Source of the DNA: Thalassotalea profundi
GTDB taxonomy: Bacteria; Pseudomonadota; Gammaproteobacteria; Enterobacterales; Alteromonadaceae
Assembly: GCF_014653195.1 (NCBI RefSeq)
Contig: NZ_BNAH01000009.1
Location: forward strand, 124,001 to 188,000
Length of the DNA stretch: 64,000 nt
Reading direction: 5' to 3'
Shown: positions 57,569 through 64,000 of the stretch, in pieces
Layout: every line of letters starts with the position of its first letter
How positions within the stretch are numbered: position 1 is the stretch's first letter
Notes under the pieces: generated by a model
Seen by the model: only the letters and a program-made list of their open reading frames with translations
Told to the model about the DNA's origin: nothing
Databases searched by the model: none
Program-made: the position numbers and the translations under genes

Positions 57569-58975
57569 ATGTCACAAGCTGTATTAGATTTTATAAAAGA
57601 TAACGACGTAAAATTTGTTGATTTACGTTTTACTGATTCGAAAGGTAAAGAACAACATGTTTCTATTCCTCACCATCAAGTAGATGAAGATTTTTTTGAA
57701 GATGGTAAAATGTTCGACGGTTCATCTATCCAAGGTTGGAAAGGTATTAATGAGTCTGACATGGTGTTAATGCCGGACCCAGATAGTATTGTCCTTGACC
57801 CTTTTACTGACGAAGTAACATTAAACATTCGTTGTGACATTTTAGAACCTGCTACTATGCAAGGTTATAGCCGAGACCCTCGTTCTGTAGCCAAACGCGC
57901 TGAAGAATATTTACGCTCAACTGGTATTGCAGACACAGTATTAATTGGTCCAGAACCAGAATTCTTCTTATTTGATGATGTACGTTTCCACACTGACATG
58001 AGCGGCTCTTTTTATAAAATTGATGATAAAGAAGCTGCCTGGAATTCAGGTACCGAATACGAAGGTGGCAATATGGGTCATCGTCCAGGTGTAAAAGGTG
58101 GTTATTTCCCTGTATCTCCAGTTGATTCATCTCAAGATATTCGTTCTGCAATGTGTTTAGTAATGGAAGAAATGGGCTTAGTAGTTGAAGCACATCACCA
58201 TGAAGTAGCTACTTGTGGTCAAAATGAAATTGCTTGTCGCTTTAATACTATGGTTAATAAAGCAGATGAAGTTCAAATATATAAATATGTAGTTCATAAT
58301 GTTGCTCATGCATACGGTAAAACAGCAACCTTTATGCCAAAGCCTTTAGTAGGTGATAACGGTTCAGGTATGCACGTTCATCAATCCCTTTCTAAAGATG
58401 GAGTTAACTTATTTTCTGGTGACAAATACGGCGGGTTATCAGAATTAGCACTATATTACATTGGTGGTATTATTAAGCATGCTAAAGCGTTAAATGCATT
58501 CACAAACCCTGCAACTAACTCTTACAAACGTTTAGTTCCACATTTTGAAGCACCTGTAATGCTTGCATATTCAGCACGTAACCGTTCTGCATCTATCCGT
58601 ATTCCTATTGTACCATCACCTAAAGCAACGCGTATTGAAGCTCGCTTCCCTGATCCAGCAGCTAACCCATATTTAGCGTTTACAGCTTTATTAATGGCTG
58701 GTATTGACGGAATTAAAAATAAAATTCACCCTGGTGATGCTATGGATAAAGATCTCTATGACTTACCAGCTGAAGAAGCAGCTTCGATTCCACAAGTAGC
58801 TACGTCATTAACTGATGCATTAGATTCATTAGAAGCAGACTATGAATTCTTAACTGCTGGAGGTGTTATGGATAAAGATATGATTGATGCTTATATCGAA
58901 CTAAAACGTGAAGAAGCACAACGTGTTAATATGACAACTCATCCTTTAGAGTTTGAATTATATTACAGCATATAA
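57569..58975 (+). CDS. glnA: Glutamine synthetase type I
   Basis: 468 aa, E. coli-type dodecamer; makes glutamine from glutamate and ammonia. Motifs [28 protein letters not shown] and the adenylylation-loop [11 protein letters not shown] (Tyr near 397). Controlled by NtrC and sigma-54 as seen upstream. Ends at a strong terminator, so glnL-glnG are mainly expressed from another promoter. Confidence 0.98.
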   Translation: MSQAVLDFIKDNDVKFVDLRFTDSKGKEQHVSIPHHQVDEDFFEDGKMFDGSSIQGWKGINESDMVLMPDPDSIVLDPFTDEVTLNIRCDILEPATMQGYSRDPRSVAKRAEEYLRSTGIADTVLIGPEPEFFLFDDVRFHTDMSGSFYKIDDKEAAWNSGTEYEGGNMGHRPGVKGGYFPVSPVDSSQDIRSAMCLVMEEMGLVVEAHHHEVATCGQNEIACRFNTMVNKADEVQIYKYVVHNVAHAYGKTATFMPKPLVGDNGSGMHVHQSLSKDGVNLFSGDKYGGLSELALYYIGGIIKHAKALNAFTNPATNSYKRLVPHFEAPVMLAYSARNRSASIRIPIVPSPKATRIEARFPDPAANPYLAFTALLMAGIDGIKNKIHPGDAMDKDLYDLPAEEAASIPQVATSLTDALDSLEADYEFLTAGGVMDKDMIDAYIELKREEAQRVNMTTHPLEFELYYSI

Positions 58976-58997
58976 GCTAAACTCACATCAAAATAAC

Positions 58998-59027
58998 AAA
59001 AAGCTCACTTAATGTGAGCTTTTTTTG
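58998..59027 (+). terminator. Terminator after glnA
   Basis: AAAAAGCTCAC, loop TTAAT, GTGAGCTTTTTTT. Strong Rho-independent form. Confidence 0.9.
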
Positions 59028-59087
59028 TGGCTATCGTTTGTAATATTCGATAAATTATAGCAATAGCTTTGCGAGAATATAATTTAA

Positions 59088-59615
59088 TTGACTCATTTTA
59101 ATCGGATTATTGTGATTGCCTTACTTTCTGTACTTTGTGCAGAAGTCAGTGCAGGGTCAACAAAAATATATGTATGGCGAAATGCTGATGGGGTTTTAGT
59201 ATATTCCGACAGCCCTAAGCCTGGCGCAGAAGAAGTAAATGTAAATAGTCCTAATATCTCAAGCTCTTCTGTTGATACTTCTATTTTAGATATTACCCCT
59301 AAAGTCATTGAAAATACCTACCAAGTTGAAATCACTCAGCCTGAAAACAATGCAACTATAAGGGATAACACGGGTTCTGTTTATGTCTCAGGCAGAATCA
59401 AACCCATTTTTAAAAGAGGCCTAACCATTGCCTTAATTCTAGATGGAAAACCTTACCTTAAACCTCAAACCCACTCTATGTTTGTACTCCGCAATATTGA
59501 TCGTGGTGAACACCAAATAAAAATGGATTTATTAGATGAAAAAGGCAAGGTAATTGCATCATCTACTCCAATCACTTTTTATATGCATAGAGCATCAGTG
59601 AATAAAGCAAACTAG
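59088..59615 (+). CDS. DUF4124-domain exported protein (TTG start)
   Basis: 175 aa. Signal peptide about 1-22 (FNRIIVIALLSVLCAEVSAG), then a DUF4124 domain (STKIYVWRNADGVLVYSDSP) and a C-terminal Ig-like region. Start is TTG 59088: a stop codon immediately precedes it and no ATG is available before the signal peptide. The DUF4124 protein is commonly found next to glnL in Gammaproteobacteria; role unknown. Confidence 0.82.
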   Translation: MTHFNRIIVIALLSVLCAEVSAGSTKIYVWRNADGVLVYSDSPKPGAEEVNVNSPNISSSSVDTSILDITPKVIENTYQVEITQPENNATIRDNTGSVYVSGRIKPIFKRGLTIALILDGKPYLKPQTHSMFVLRNIDRGEHQIKMDLLDEKGKVIASSTPITFYMHRASVNKAN

Positions 59616-59665
59616 TAATAAAGAGGTGATATTCTCACCTTAAAATATTACACTAAAATTCAGGT

Positions 59666-59682
59666 TGCACCATGATGGTGCG
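59666..59682 (+). promoter_or_regulatory. NtrC site at the glnL start
   Basis: T-GCACC-ATGAT-GGTGC-G: the NtrC dyad with a 5-nt spacer at 59667-59681. It lies between a TAAAAT-like -10 (59641-59646) and the AGAGG ribosome-binding site before ATG 59693. In E. coli NtrC represses glnL from such a site. Confidence 0.75.
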
Positions 59683-59692
59683 CAGAGGTTTT

Positions 59693-60781
59693 ATGTTAAG
59701 CACCAAAACAAATGTAAAAAAAATAAAACTCGATTATCAGCAGAAAATTCCTAATCAATTGGTAACTGCTATCATTGTGCTCGACAAAAATTTAACAATT
59801 CAATACGCAAACCCAGCTACTGAAGCTCTATTAGTAAAAAGTTTCAATAAATTATACGGTAAGCCCCTCAAAAATTTATTCCTTAACGAACCAATCAAAC
59901 AAGAGCGCTTGACGCAACTGCTAATCTCCGGCCAAGAATTTAGTGACAGTGATGTAACACTAGAGCTTTATATTAACCATCTAATAACAGTCGAATTAAT
60001 GGCCTCTTCCGTTGAGTTCGATGCAATGCCACATATTTTGCTAGAACTTAAACAAATAGATCAACAAAAAAATATTAGTGCCGAAGCATTCCAGCATCAA
60101 CAATGGGAATCAGCACGAGAATTAATTAGAGGTCTGGCTCACGAGATTAAAAACCCACTTGGTGGTTTAAGAGGCGCCGCACAGTTATTAAGTAAAGAGC
60201 TTTCTCAAGAACAACAAGAATATACTATGATGATCATTGAGCAAGCAGATCGCTTGACCAATCTTGTAGATAGACTTTTAGGACCAAATCAATTACCTAA
60301 AATGACCAAGCTTAATATCCATTCTGTTTTAGAGAAAATCTACCAAGTTGTACGCTTTGGCAATGAAAAAAACATCAATTTTATTCGTGACTACGATCCA
60401 TCAATACCTGACGTTGTTTTTGATGATGATAAATTACAACAAGCATTATTAAATATTGTTAATAACGCAATTCAAGTAATTGAAACTGGCGGACAAATAA
60501 CCCTTAAGACACGTGCCGCTACAAATCAAACGATTAATGGAAAAAGAATAAAACTCTGCGCAAAAATTTGCATTATTGATAACGGCCCTGGCATCCCTGA
60601 AAACCTAAAAGACACCTTGTTTTACCCTATGGTATCAGGCCGTGCAAATGGCACAGGCTTAGGTTTATCAATTTCTCAAACACTAATTCATCAGCATAAT
60701 GGAAAATTATCTTGTTCAAGTGAACCTGGACATACAGAATTTGAAATATTATTACCAATTATTGATAAGGCAACAAAATGA
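59693..60781 (+). CDS. glnL: Nitrogen regulation sensor kinase NtrB
   Basis: 362 aa from ATG 59693 (MLSTKTNVKKIK); the frame continues back to 59672, but those codons are the NtrC operator, and AGAGG sits 4 nt before 59693. PAS domain (LVTAIIVLDKNLTIQYANPA), phospho-acceptor His in GLAHEIKNPLGGLRGAAQ, N-box NIVNNAIQVIE, G-boxes DNGPGIPENL and GTGLGLS. Cytosolic, PII-regulated kinase of NtrC. Its stop overlaps glnG (ATGA). Confidence 0.96.
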   Translation: MLSTKTNVKKIKLDYQQKIPNQLVTAIIVLDKNLTIQYANPATEALLVKSFNKLYGKPLKNLFLNEPIKQERLTQLLISGQEFSDSDVTLELYINHLITVELMASSVEFDAMPHILLELKQIDQQKNISAEAFQHQQWESARELIRGLAHEIKNPLGGLRGAAQLLSKELSQEQQEYTMMIIEQADRLTNLVDRLLGPNQLPKMTKLNIHSVLEKIYQVVRFGNEKNINFIRDYDPSIPDVVFDDDKLQQALLNIVNNAIQVIETGGQITLKTRAATNQTINGKRIKLCAKICIIDNGPGIPENLKDTLFYPMVSGRANGTGLGLSISQTLIHQHNGKLSCSSEPGHTEFEILLPIIDKATK

Positions 60782-62187
60782 ATAATGAACAAGTATGGAT
60801 CGTCGATGATGATAGTTCTATTCGGTGGGTTTTAGAAAAAGCCTTATCAGGTGAAAACATAAGTTGCGCATCTTTTGACAGTGCTGAAAACATGCTAATT
60901 GCTCTCTCTCACGGTCAACCAGAAGTTATAATTTCAGACATTCGAATGCCTAATATAGATGGTATGGAGCTCTTAAATCAAGTCAGTCAAGAGTTTCCCG
61001 ATATCCCTATAATTATTATGACAGCACATTCTGACTTAGACAGTGCTGTAAATGCCTATCAAGGTGGGGCATTTGAATACTTACCTAAACCATTTGATAT
61101 TGATGAGGCGCTTTCATTAACTAAACGCGCATTAGTACATGCAAGAGAGAAAAGTTCCCATAAAAAACAACAAGCAACACCTCAAACTTCTGTTGGAATA
61201 ATAGGTGAAGCCCCTTCAATGCAAGAAGTTTTTCGAGCTATCGGTCGATTATCTCGCTCAAGTATCAGTGTACTAATCAATGGAGAGTCAGGAACAGGGA
61301 AAGAGCTCGTTGCACATGCTTTACATATGCATAGTCCAAGGTCACAAGCACCTTTTATTCCCTTGAATATGGCTGCTATACCAAAAGATTTAATCGAATC
61401 TGAACTATTTGGGCATGAAAAAGGGGCATTCACTGGTGCTAATTCAGTTAGACAAGGTCGTTTTGAGCAAGCACATAATGGGACATTATTTTTAGATGAA
61501 ATTGGTGACATGCCTTTAGATATTCAAACGAGATTGTTACGAGTATTAGCTGATGGACAATTTTATCGAGTAGGTGGTCACTCTCCTATACAAGTAGATG
61601 TGAGAATTATCGCTGCAACCCATCAAAATCTAGAAGTACAAGTGAACAATGGAGACTTTAGAGAAGATTTATTTCATCGTCTAAATGTTATTCGAATTCA
61701 GTTGCCGAGCCTACGTGAAAGACGTGAAGATATAAATCAACTAACACATCATTTTTTAAAGCTTGCTGCTAACGAATTAGGCGTTGAACCTAAAACATTA
61801 CATAAAAGTACATTAGCCTTTCTAGAACAATATCAATGGCCTGGTAATGTTAGACAGCTAGAGAATATTTGTAGATTCTTAACCGTGATGGCAAGTGGCA
61901 AAGAAATACTTATAGATGATCTTCCTGCCGAGATAACCTCTACTCCCATAGCAAGTAATACAACCTCTACAAGCTGGCAAGATGGCCTACGTCAATGGGT
62001 CAATAATCAATTAACGCTCGGTAATGACGATATATTAGATACGGCTTTGCCTGAATTTGAGCGAATATTATTGCAATGTGCTTTATCTCATACACAAGGC
62101 CATAAACAAGAAGCGGCTAAAAAATTAGGCTGGGGACGAAATACACTCACACGGAAATTAAAAGAACTTAATATGCTACCGGACTAG
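60778..62187 (+). CDS. glnG: Nitrogen regulation response regulator NtrC
   Basis: 469 aa. Receiver with D10/D11 and phospho-acceptor D54 (ISDIRMPNIDG); sigma-54 AAA+ domain with Walker A GESGTGKELVA, the GAFTGA sigma-54 contact loop and Walker B GTLFLDEIGDMP; C-terminal Fis-type HTH (KKLGWGRNTLTRKLKEL). Activates glnA and other nitrogen genes. Confidence 0.97.
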   Translation: MNNEQVWIVDDDSSIRWVLEKALSGENISCASFDSAENMLIALSHGQPEVIISDIRMPNIDGMELLNQVSQEFPDIPIIIMTAHSDLDSAVNAYQGGAFEYLPKPFDIDEALSLTKRALVHAREKSSHKKQQATPQTSVGIIGEAPSMQEVFRAIGRLSRSSISVLINGESGTGKELVAHALHMHSPRSQAPFIPLNMAAIPKDLIESELFGHEKGAFTGANSVRQGRFEQAHNGTLFLDEIGDMPLDIQTRLLRVLADGQFYRVGGHSPIQVDVRIIAATHQNLEVQVNNGDFREDLFHRLNVIRIQLPSLRERREDINQLTHHFLKLAANELGVEPKTLHKSTLAFLEQYQWPGNVRQLENICRFLTVMASGKEILIDDLPAEITSTPIASNTTSTSWQDGLRQWVNNQLTLGNDDILDTALPEFERILLQCALSHTQGHKQEAAKKLGWGRNTLTRKLKELNMLPD

Positions 62188-62211
62188 AAGTAAAGCTAAA
62201 GAACGCCACTT

Positions 62212-62589
62212 TTAATGGCATTCAGAGGTTTCACAAGGCTTACAGTTATTACATAGTTTTATATTAAGGAAATGGGCACCAATAATCAAAACAGCTCCTA
62301 AGACAATAATATAGGGTTGTGCCGCTTCAGAGAAATCATGCTTTTGCCAGTAAACTACCACGCCTAATATAAGAAGATAAAAAGGGTATAGTTTACGATG
62401 ATAACGTTTAAATCCTGAAAGCATTGCAATCGAACCTAAAATTGCAGTTAAAATAAGAAAGACATGTTCCCAAACATGATCAGCTAGAAACCCGAAACCT
62501 AATAAAGGTAAGGCAGGTAATATTACAGGTAACAAAATACAGTGTAACGCGCATAGTGATGTAGCGGTTATACCTATTCTATCTAGCAT
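62212..62589 (-). CDS. MerC-domain membrane protein
   Basis: 125 aa from ATG 62589. Four hydrophobic segments. The N-terminus TSLCALHCILLPVIL has the paired Cys typical of MerC, and the C-terminus CNNCKPCETSECH is Cys-rich and may bind metal. No mer operon is nearby; such stand-alone proteins need not transport mercury. Confidence 0.82.
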   Translation of the reverse strand: MLDRIGITATSLCALHCILLPVILPALPLLGFGFLADHVWEHVFLILTAILGSIAMLSGFKRYHRKLYPFYLLILGVVVYWQKHDFSEAAQPYIIVLGAVLIIGAHFLNIKLCNNCKPCETSECH

Positions 62590-62686
62590 GATAATTAATT
62601 CCAATGTAAGTGAAGAGCTTTAGCAATGAGATAATATCACAAATGATATATTATCACAAAATGATATTTTTATTAAAAACCAAACT

Positions 62687-63661
62687 TTAAGCGGTTTCTA
62701 TATTAAAAGTAATAACTTCATCTATACTAGTCTTATCTAAAGCTAGCATCATCAATCTATCCAGCCCTAAAGCAACACCAGAACATTGAGGCAACCCAAG
62801 GCTAATAGCCTCAATAAAATTATTATCAATTGGTAACTGCTCTTTACCTAATCTTTTTCGAAAATCGTTATCCCTATTAAAACGATTGATCTGTTCCTGA
62901 GGATCAATTAATTCATTATAGCCATTAGCTAATTCAATTCCTTGATAATAACATTCAAACCTTTGTGCCACTCTTGGATCATCTTGAGATATTCTTGCTA
63001 ATGCAGCCTGTGAAGAAGGAAAATCATAAATAAAACAAGGCACCTCCTTACCAATAGAAGTTTCAACAAAATTTGAAAAGATATATTGTAATAATATATC
63101 TTTTTCTCTTTCTTCTTTAATCCAAACATCATTTATTTGTTGTTTACACAAAAACTCTTTTAACTCACTAATGCTCGTTTCTAATGGATTTATTCCAGTC
63201 GCTTTATTAAATACTTGTTGGTAACTCTTCTTTTCTGGGAAATCACAATTTAAAACGCACACAAGTAAGTCAGCAACCTGATCAATTAAATCCTGCTCAC
63301 TGTAACCTAAACAATACCATTCAAGCATTGTAAATTCGGGATTATGAAAACGGCCGAAAGGTTCCCTTCTAAATGCTTTACATATTTGAAATATTGAACC
63401 ATAGCCTCCAGCTATAAGTCGTTTCATAGCAAACTCAGGGGATGTCTGAAGAAATAAAGTATCTTTACTTTTTATACTCGAATGAGGAAAGTACTCATAT
63501 TTACTTTCAAAGGCATCTAAGTGAACATCTGTTACAGTTCCGTTGGACAGTAACGGCGTTTCAACTTCGACCACATCTCGGTCATAGAAAAACTGTCTTA
63601 TCTTACGAATATTAGAAGCTCTTTCTTTTGCAAGTTCCCATGTAAGTTTTGAAGTAGACAT
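62687..63661 (-). CDS. epmA: Elongation factor P--(R)-beta-lysine ligase
   Basis: 324 aa, EpmA (PoxA/GenX), a truncated lysyl-tRNA synthetase paralogue that adds beta-lysine to EF-P. Class II motif 2 FRREPFGRFHNPEFTMLEWY and motif 3 GVALGLDRLMMLAL. Lacks the anticodon-binding domain. Separated from the rRNA operon end by a strong terminator. Confidence 0.96.
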   Translation of the reverse strand: MSTSKLTWELAKERASNIRKIRQFFYDRDVVEVETPLLSNGTVTDVHLDAFESKYEYFPHSSIKSKDTLFLQTSPEFAMKRLIAGGYGSIFQICKAFRREPFGRFHNPEFTMLEWYCLGYSEQDLIDQVADLLVCVLNCDFPEKKSYQQVFNKATGINPLETSISELKEFLCKQQINDVWIKEEREKDILLQYIFSNFVETSIGKEVPCFIYDFPSSQAALARISQDDPRVAQRFECYYQGIELANGYNELIDPQEQINRFNRDNDFRKRLGKEQLPIDNNFIEAISLGLPQCSGVALGLDRLMMLALDKTSIDEVITFNIETA

Positions 63662-63696
63662 TGTTATCTCAAATAATTTTTTTGATACTTTAAACG

Positions 63697-63723
63697 AAAA
63701 AAACCCTTGTCACTAGACAAGGG
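63697..63723 (-). terminator. Terminator after the 5S remnant (rrn operon end)
   Basis: CCCTTGTC/GACAAGGG (63704-63723) with a 4-nt loop; a run of seven A (63697-63703) reads as T on the minus strand. Strong. Confidence 0.9.
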
Positions 63724-63734
63724 CTTATATTAGG

Positions 63735-63793
63735 TGTCTGGTAATGTCCTACTCTCACATGGGAACTTACCACAGTGCTATTGTCACCAGACA
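63735..63793 (-). pseudogene. 5S rRNA remnant with internal deletion (59 nt)
   Basis: The minus strand begins TGTCTGGTGACAATAGCACT, a 5S 5' end, and ends CCCATGTGAGAGTAGGACAT then TACCAGACA, a 5S 3' end. Helix I (TGTCTGGT/ACCAGACA) is perfect, but the middle ~60 nt (E. coli nt 25-84) is missing. The junction is at TGTGG, a sequence expected at both ends of the deleted part, so deletion between short repeats is likely. It cannot form normal 5S. Confidence 0.85.
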
Positions 63794-63801
63794 AAAACTT
63801 T

Positions 63802-63837
63802 AATTATTTAATTAACTTAAAAATTAACTAAATAATT
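63802..63837. repeat. AT-rich inverted repeat in the rrn spacer
   Basis: AATTATTTAATTAA (63802-63815) and TTAACTAAATAATT (63824-63837), 13 of 14 matching. Between the spacer terminator and the 5S remnant. Role unknown. Confidence 0.5.
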
Positions 63838-63847
63838 AATTTTAGAC

Positions 63848-63877
63848 AAAAGCCCGTCACTTTCGTAACGGGCTTTT
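63848..63877 (-). terminator. Terminator between the two 5S sequences
   Basis: AAAAGCCCGT (63848-63857) and ACGGGCTTTT (63868-63877), with inner AC/GT pairing and a GAAA loop on the minus strand. The T-run is only four long. It would end transcription after the right-hand 5S, before the remnant. Confidence 0.75.
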
Positions 63878-63905
63878 AACGTGCTTGAATGCACTAATGT
63901 CGAAC

Positions 63906-63967
63906 TGCCATTTTCTTACAAAGATGTAAGTCATTAGGGTAATGCAGTAGCAATTACCGAAATGGCA
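63906..63967 (-). other. Three-way-junction fold in the spacer after 5S
   Basis: Outer 8-bp stem TGCCATTT/AAATGGCA (63906-63913, 63960-63967) encloses two hairpins: CTTACA/TGTAAG (63915-63930, 4-nt loop) and GGTAAT/ATTACC (63938-63958). All stems are perfect except one bulge in the second. Not a tRNA: there are only two arms and no anticodon or T-loop motif. Confidence 0.6.
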
Positions 63968-63985
63968 AGAAACGACCTAAATAGG

Positions 63986-64000
63986 AGTCTAGCAATGTCC
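63986..64000 (-). rRNA. rrf: 3' end of a 5S rRNA gene, cut by the window edge
   Basis: Minus strand GGACATTGCTAGACT resembles the 3' end of 5S and of the remnant (GGACATTACCAGACA), matching at 11 of 15. Only 15 nt are visible, so an intact gene is an inference. It implies that a 16S-23S-5S operon enters from the right on the minus strand. Confidence 0.55.

Noticed and set aside
59624-59646. Terminator before glnL (AGGTGA/TCACCT)
   Set aside because: The stem is only 6 bp and is followed by TAAAAT rather than a T-run. It may instead be part of the glnL promoter region.
62212-62589. Mercury-resistance operon
   Set aside because: Only a MerC-like membrane protein is present, with no merR, merT, merP or merA beside it.
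63906-63967. tRNA gene in the rrn spacer
   Set aside because: There are only two hairpins inside the outer stem, and no anticodon loop, T-loop or CCA end.

Overview
The window is chromosomal DNA from an AT-rich marine-type gammaproteobacterium. Gene order (S10-spc-alpha, priA-ftsN-hslVU, yihY-pip-dtd-yiiD, glnA-glnL-glnG), protein sequences and accessory genes (PEP-CTERM protein, HBM chemoreceptor, NfeD with two SPFH proteins, secreted M17 and M1 peptidases) fit Alteromonadales. Colwelliaceae (Colwellia/Thalassotalea type) is my best guess, from general resemblance only. I see no prophage, transposon, integron or CRISPR array.

Layout: (1) 1-580, the start of a phosphoribulokinase gene that runs off the left edge. 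(2) 674-14600, the whole S10-spc-alpha ribosomal superoperon on the minus strand, split by a terminator/promoter between rpsQ and rplN and by the alpha promoter with its S4 leader between rpmJ and rpsM. (3) 14.6-24.7 kb, plus strand: a second EF-G gene (divergent from S10), a secreted leucyl aminopeptidase, zur, an M1 peptidase with a small partner, cheX, yjbQ and a PEP-CTERM protein. (4) 24.7-29.8 kb, minus strand: dnaB-alr, an ECF sigma/anti-sigma/DUF4097 module and rpmE. (5) 30-34.8 kb, plus strand: priA, ftsN, hslVU. (6) 34.9-39.7 kb: an HBM chemoreceptor, rraA, and a membrane GGDEF-EAL protein whose catalytic motifs are degenerate. (7) 39.8-45.2 kb: histidine utilisation, hutI divergent from hutC-hutU-hutH across two HutC operators. 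(8) 45.5-48 kb: nfeD and two tandem SPFH genes. (9) 48-55.1 kb: small envelope and enzyme genes including the conserved yihY-pip-dtd-yiiD neighbourhood. (10) 55.4-62.2 kb: typA, then glnA and glnL-glnG with visible sigma-54 and NtrC sites. (11) 62.2-64 kb: a MerC-like protein, epmA, and the distal end of an rRNA operon entering from the right on the minus strand.

Much of the window is translation and its control: ribosomal proteins, RNA polymerase alpha, SecY, EF-G2, TypA, EpmA, Dtd and 5S rRNA. Several of the promoters share a -10 box followed by a GC-rich start region, the usual mark of growth-rate or stringent control. The most unusual features are at the right edge: a 59-nt 5S rRNA with the middle ~60 nt missing, bounded by its own terminator, and a spacer that folds as a three-way junction. 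Other points of note are a 38-bp perfect palindrome around a HutC operator, an NtrC site just upstream of glnL that decides its start codon, and long inverted repeats without an assigned role upstream of the nfeD cluster and of the second EF-G gene.
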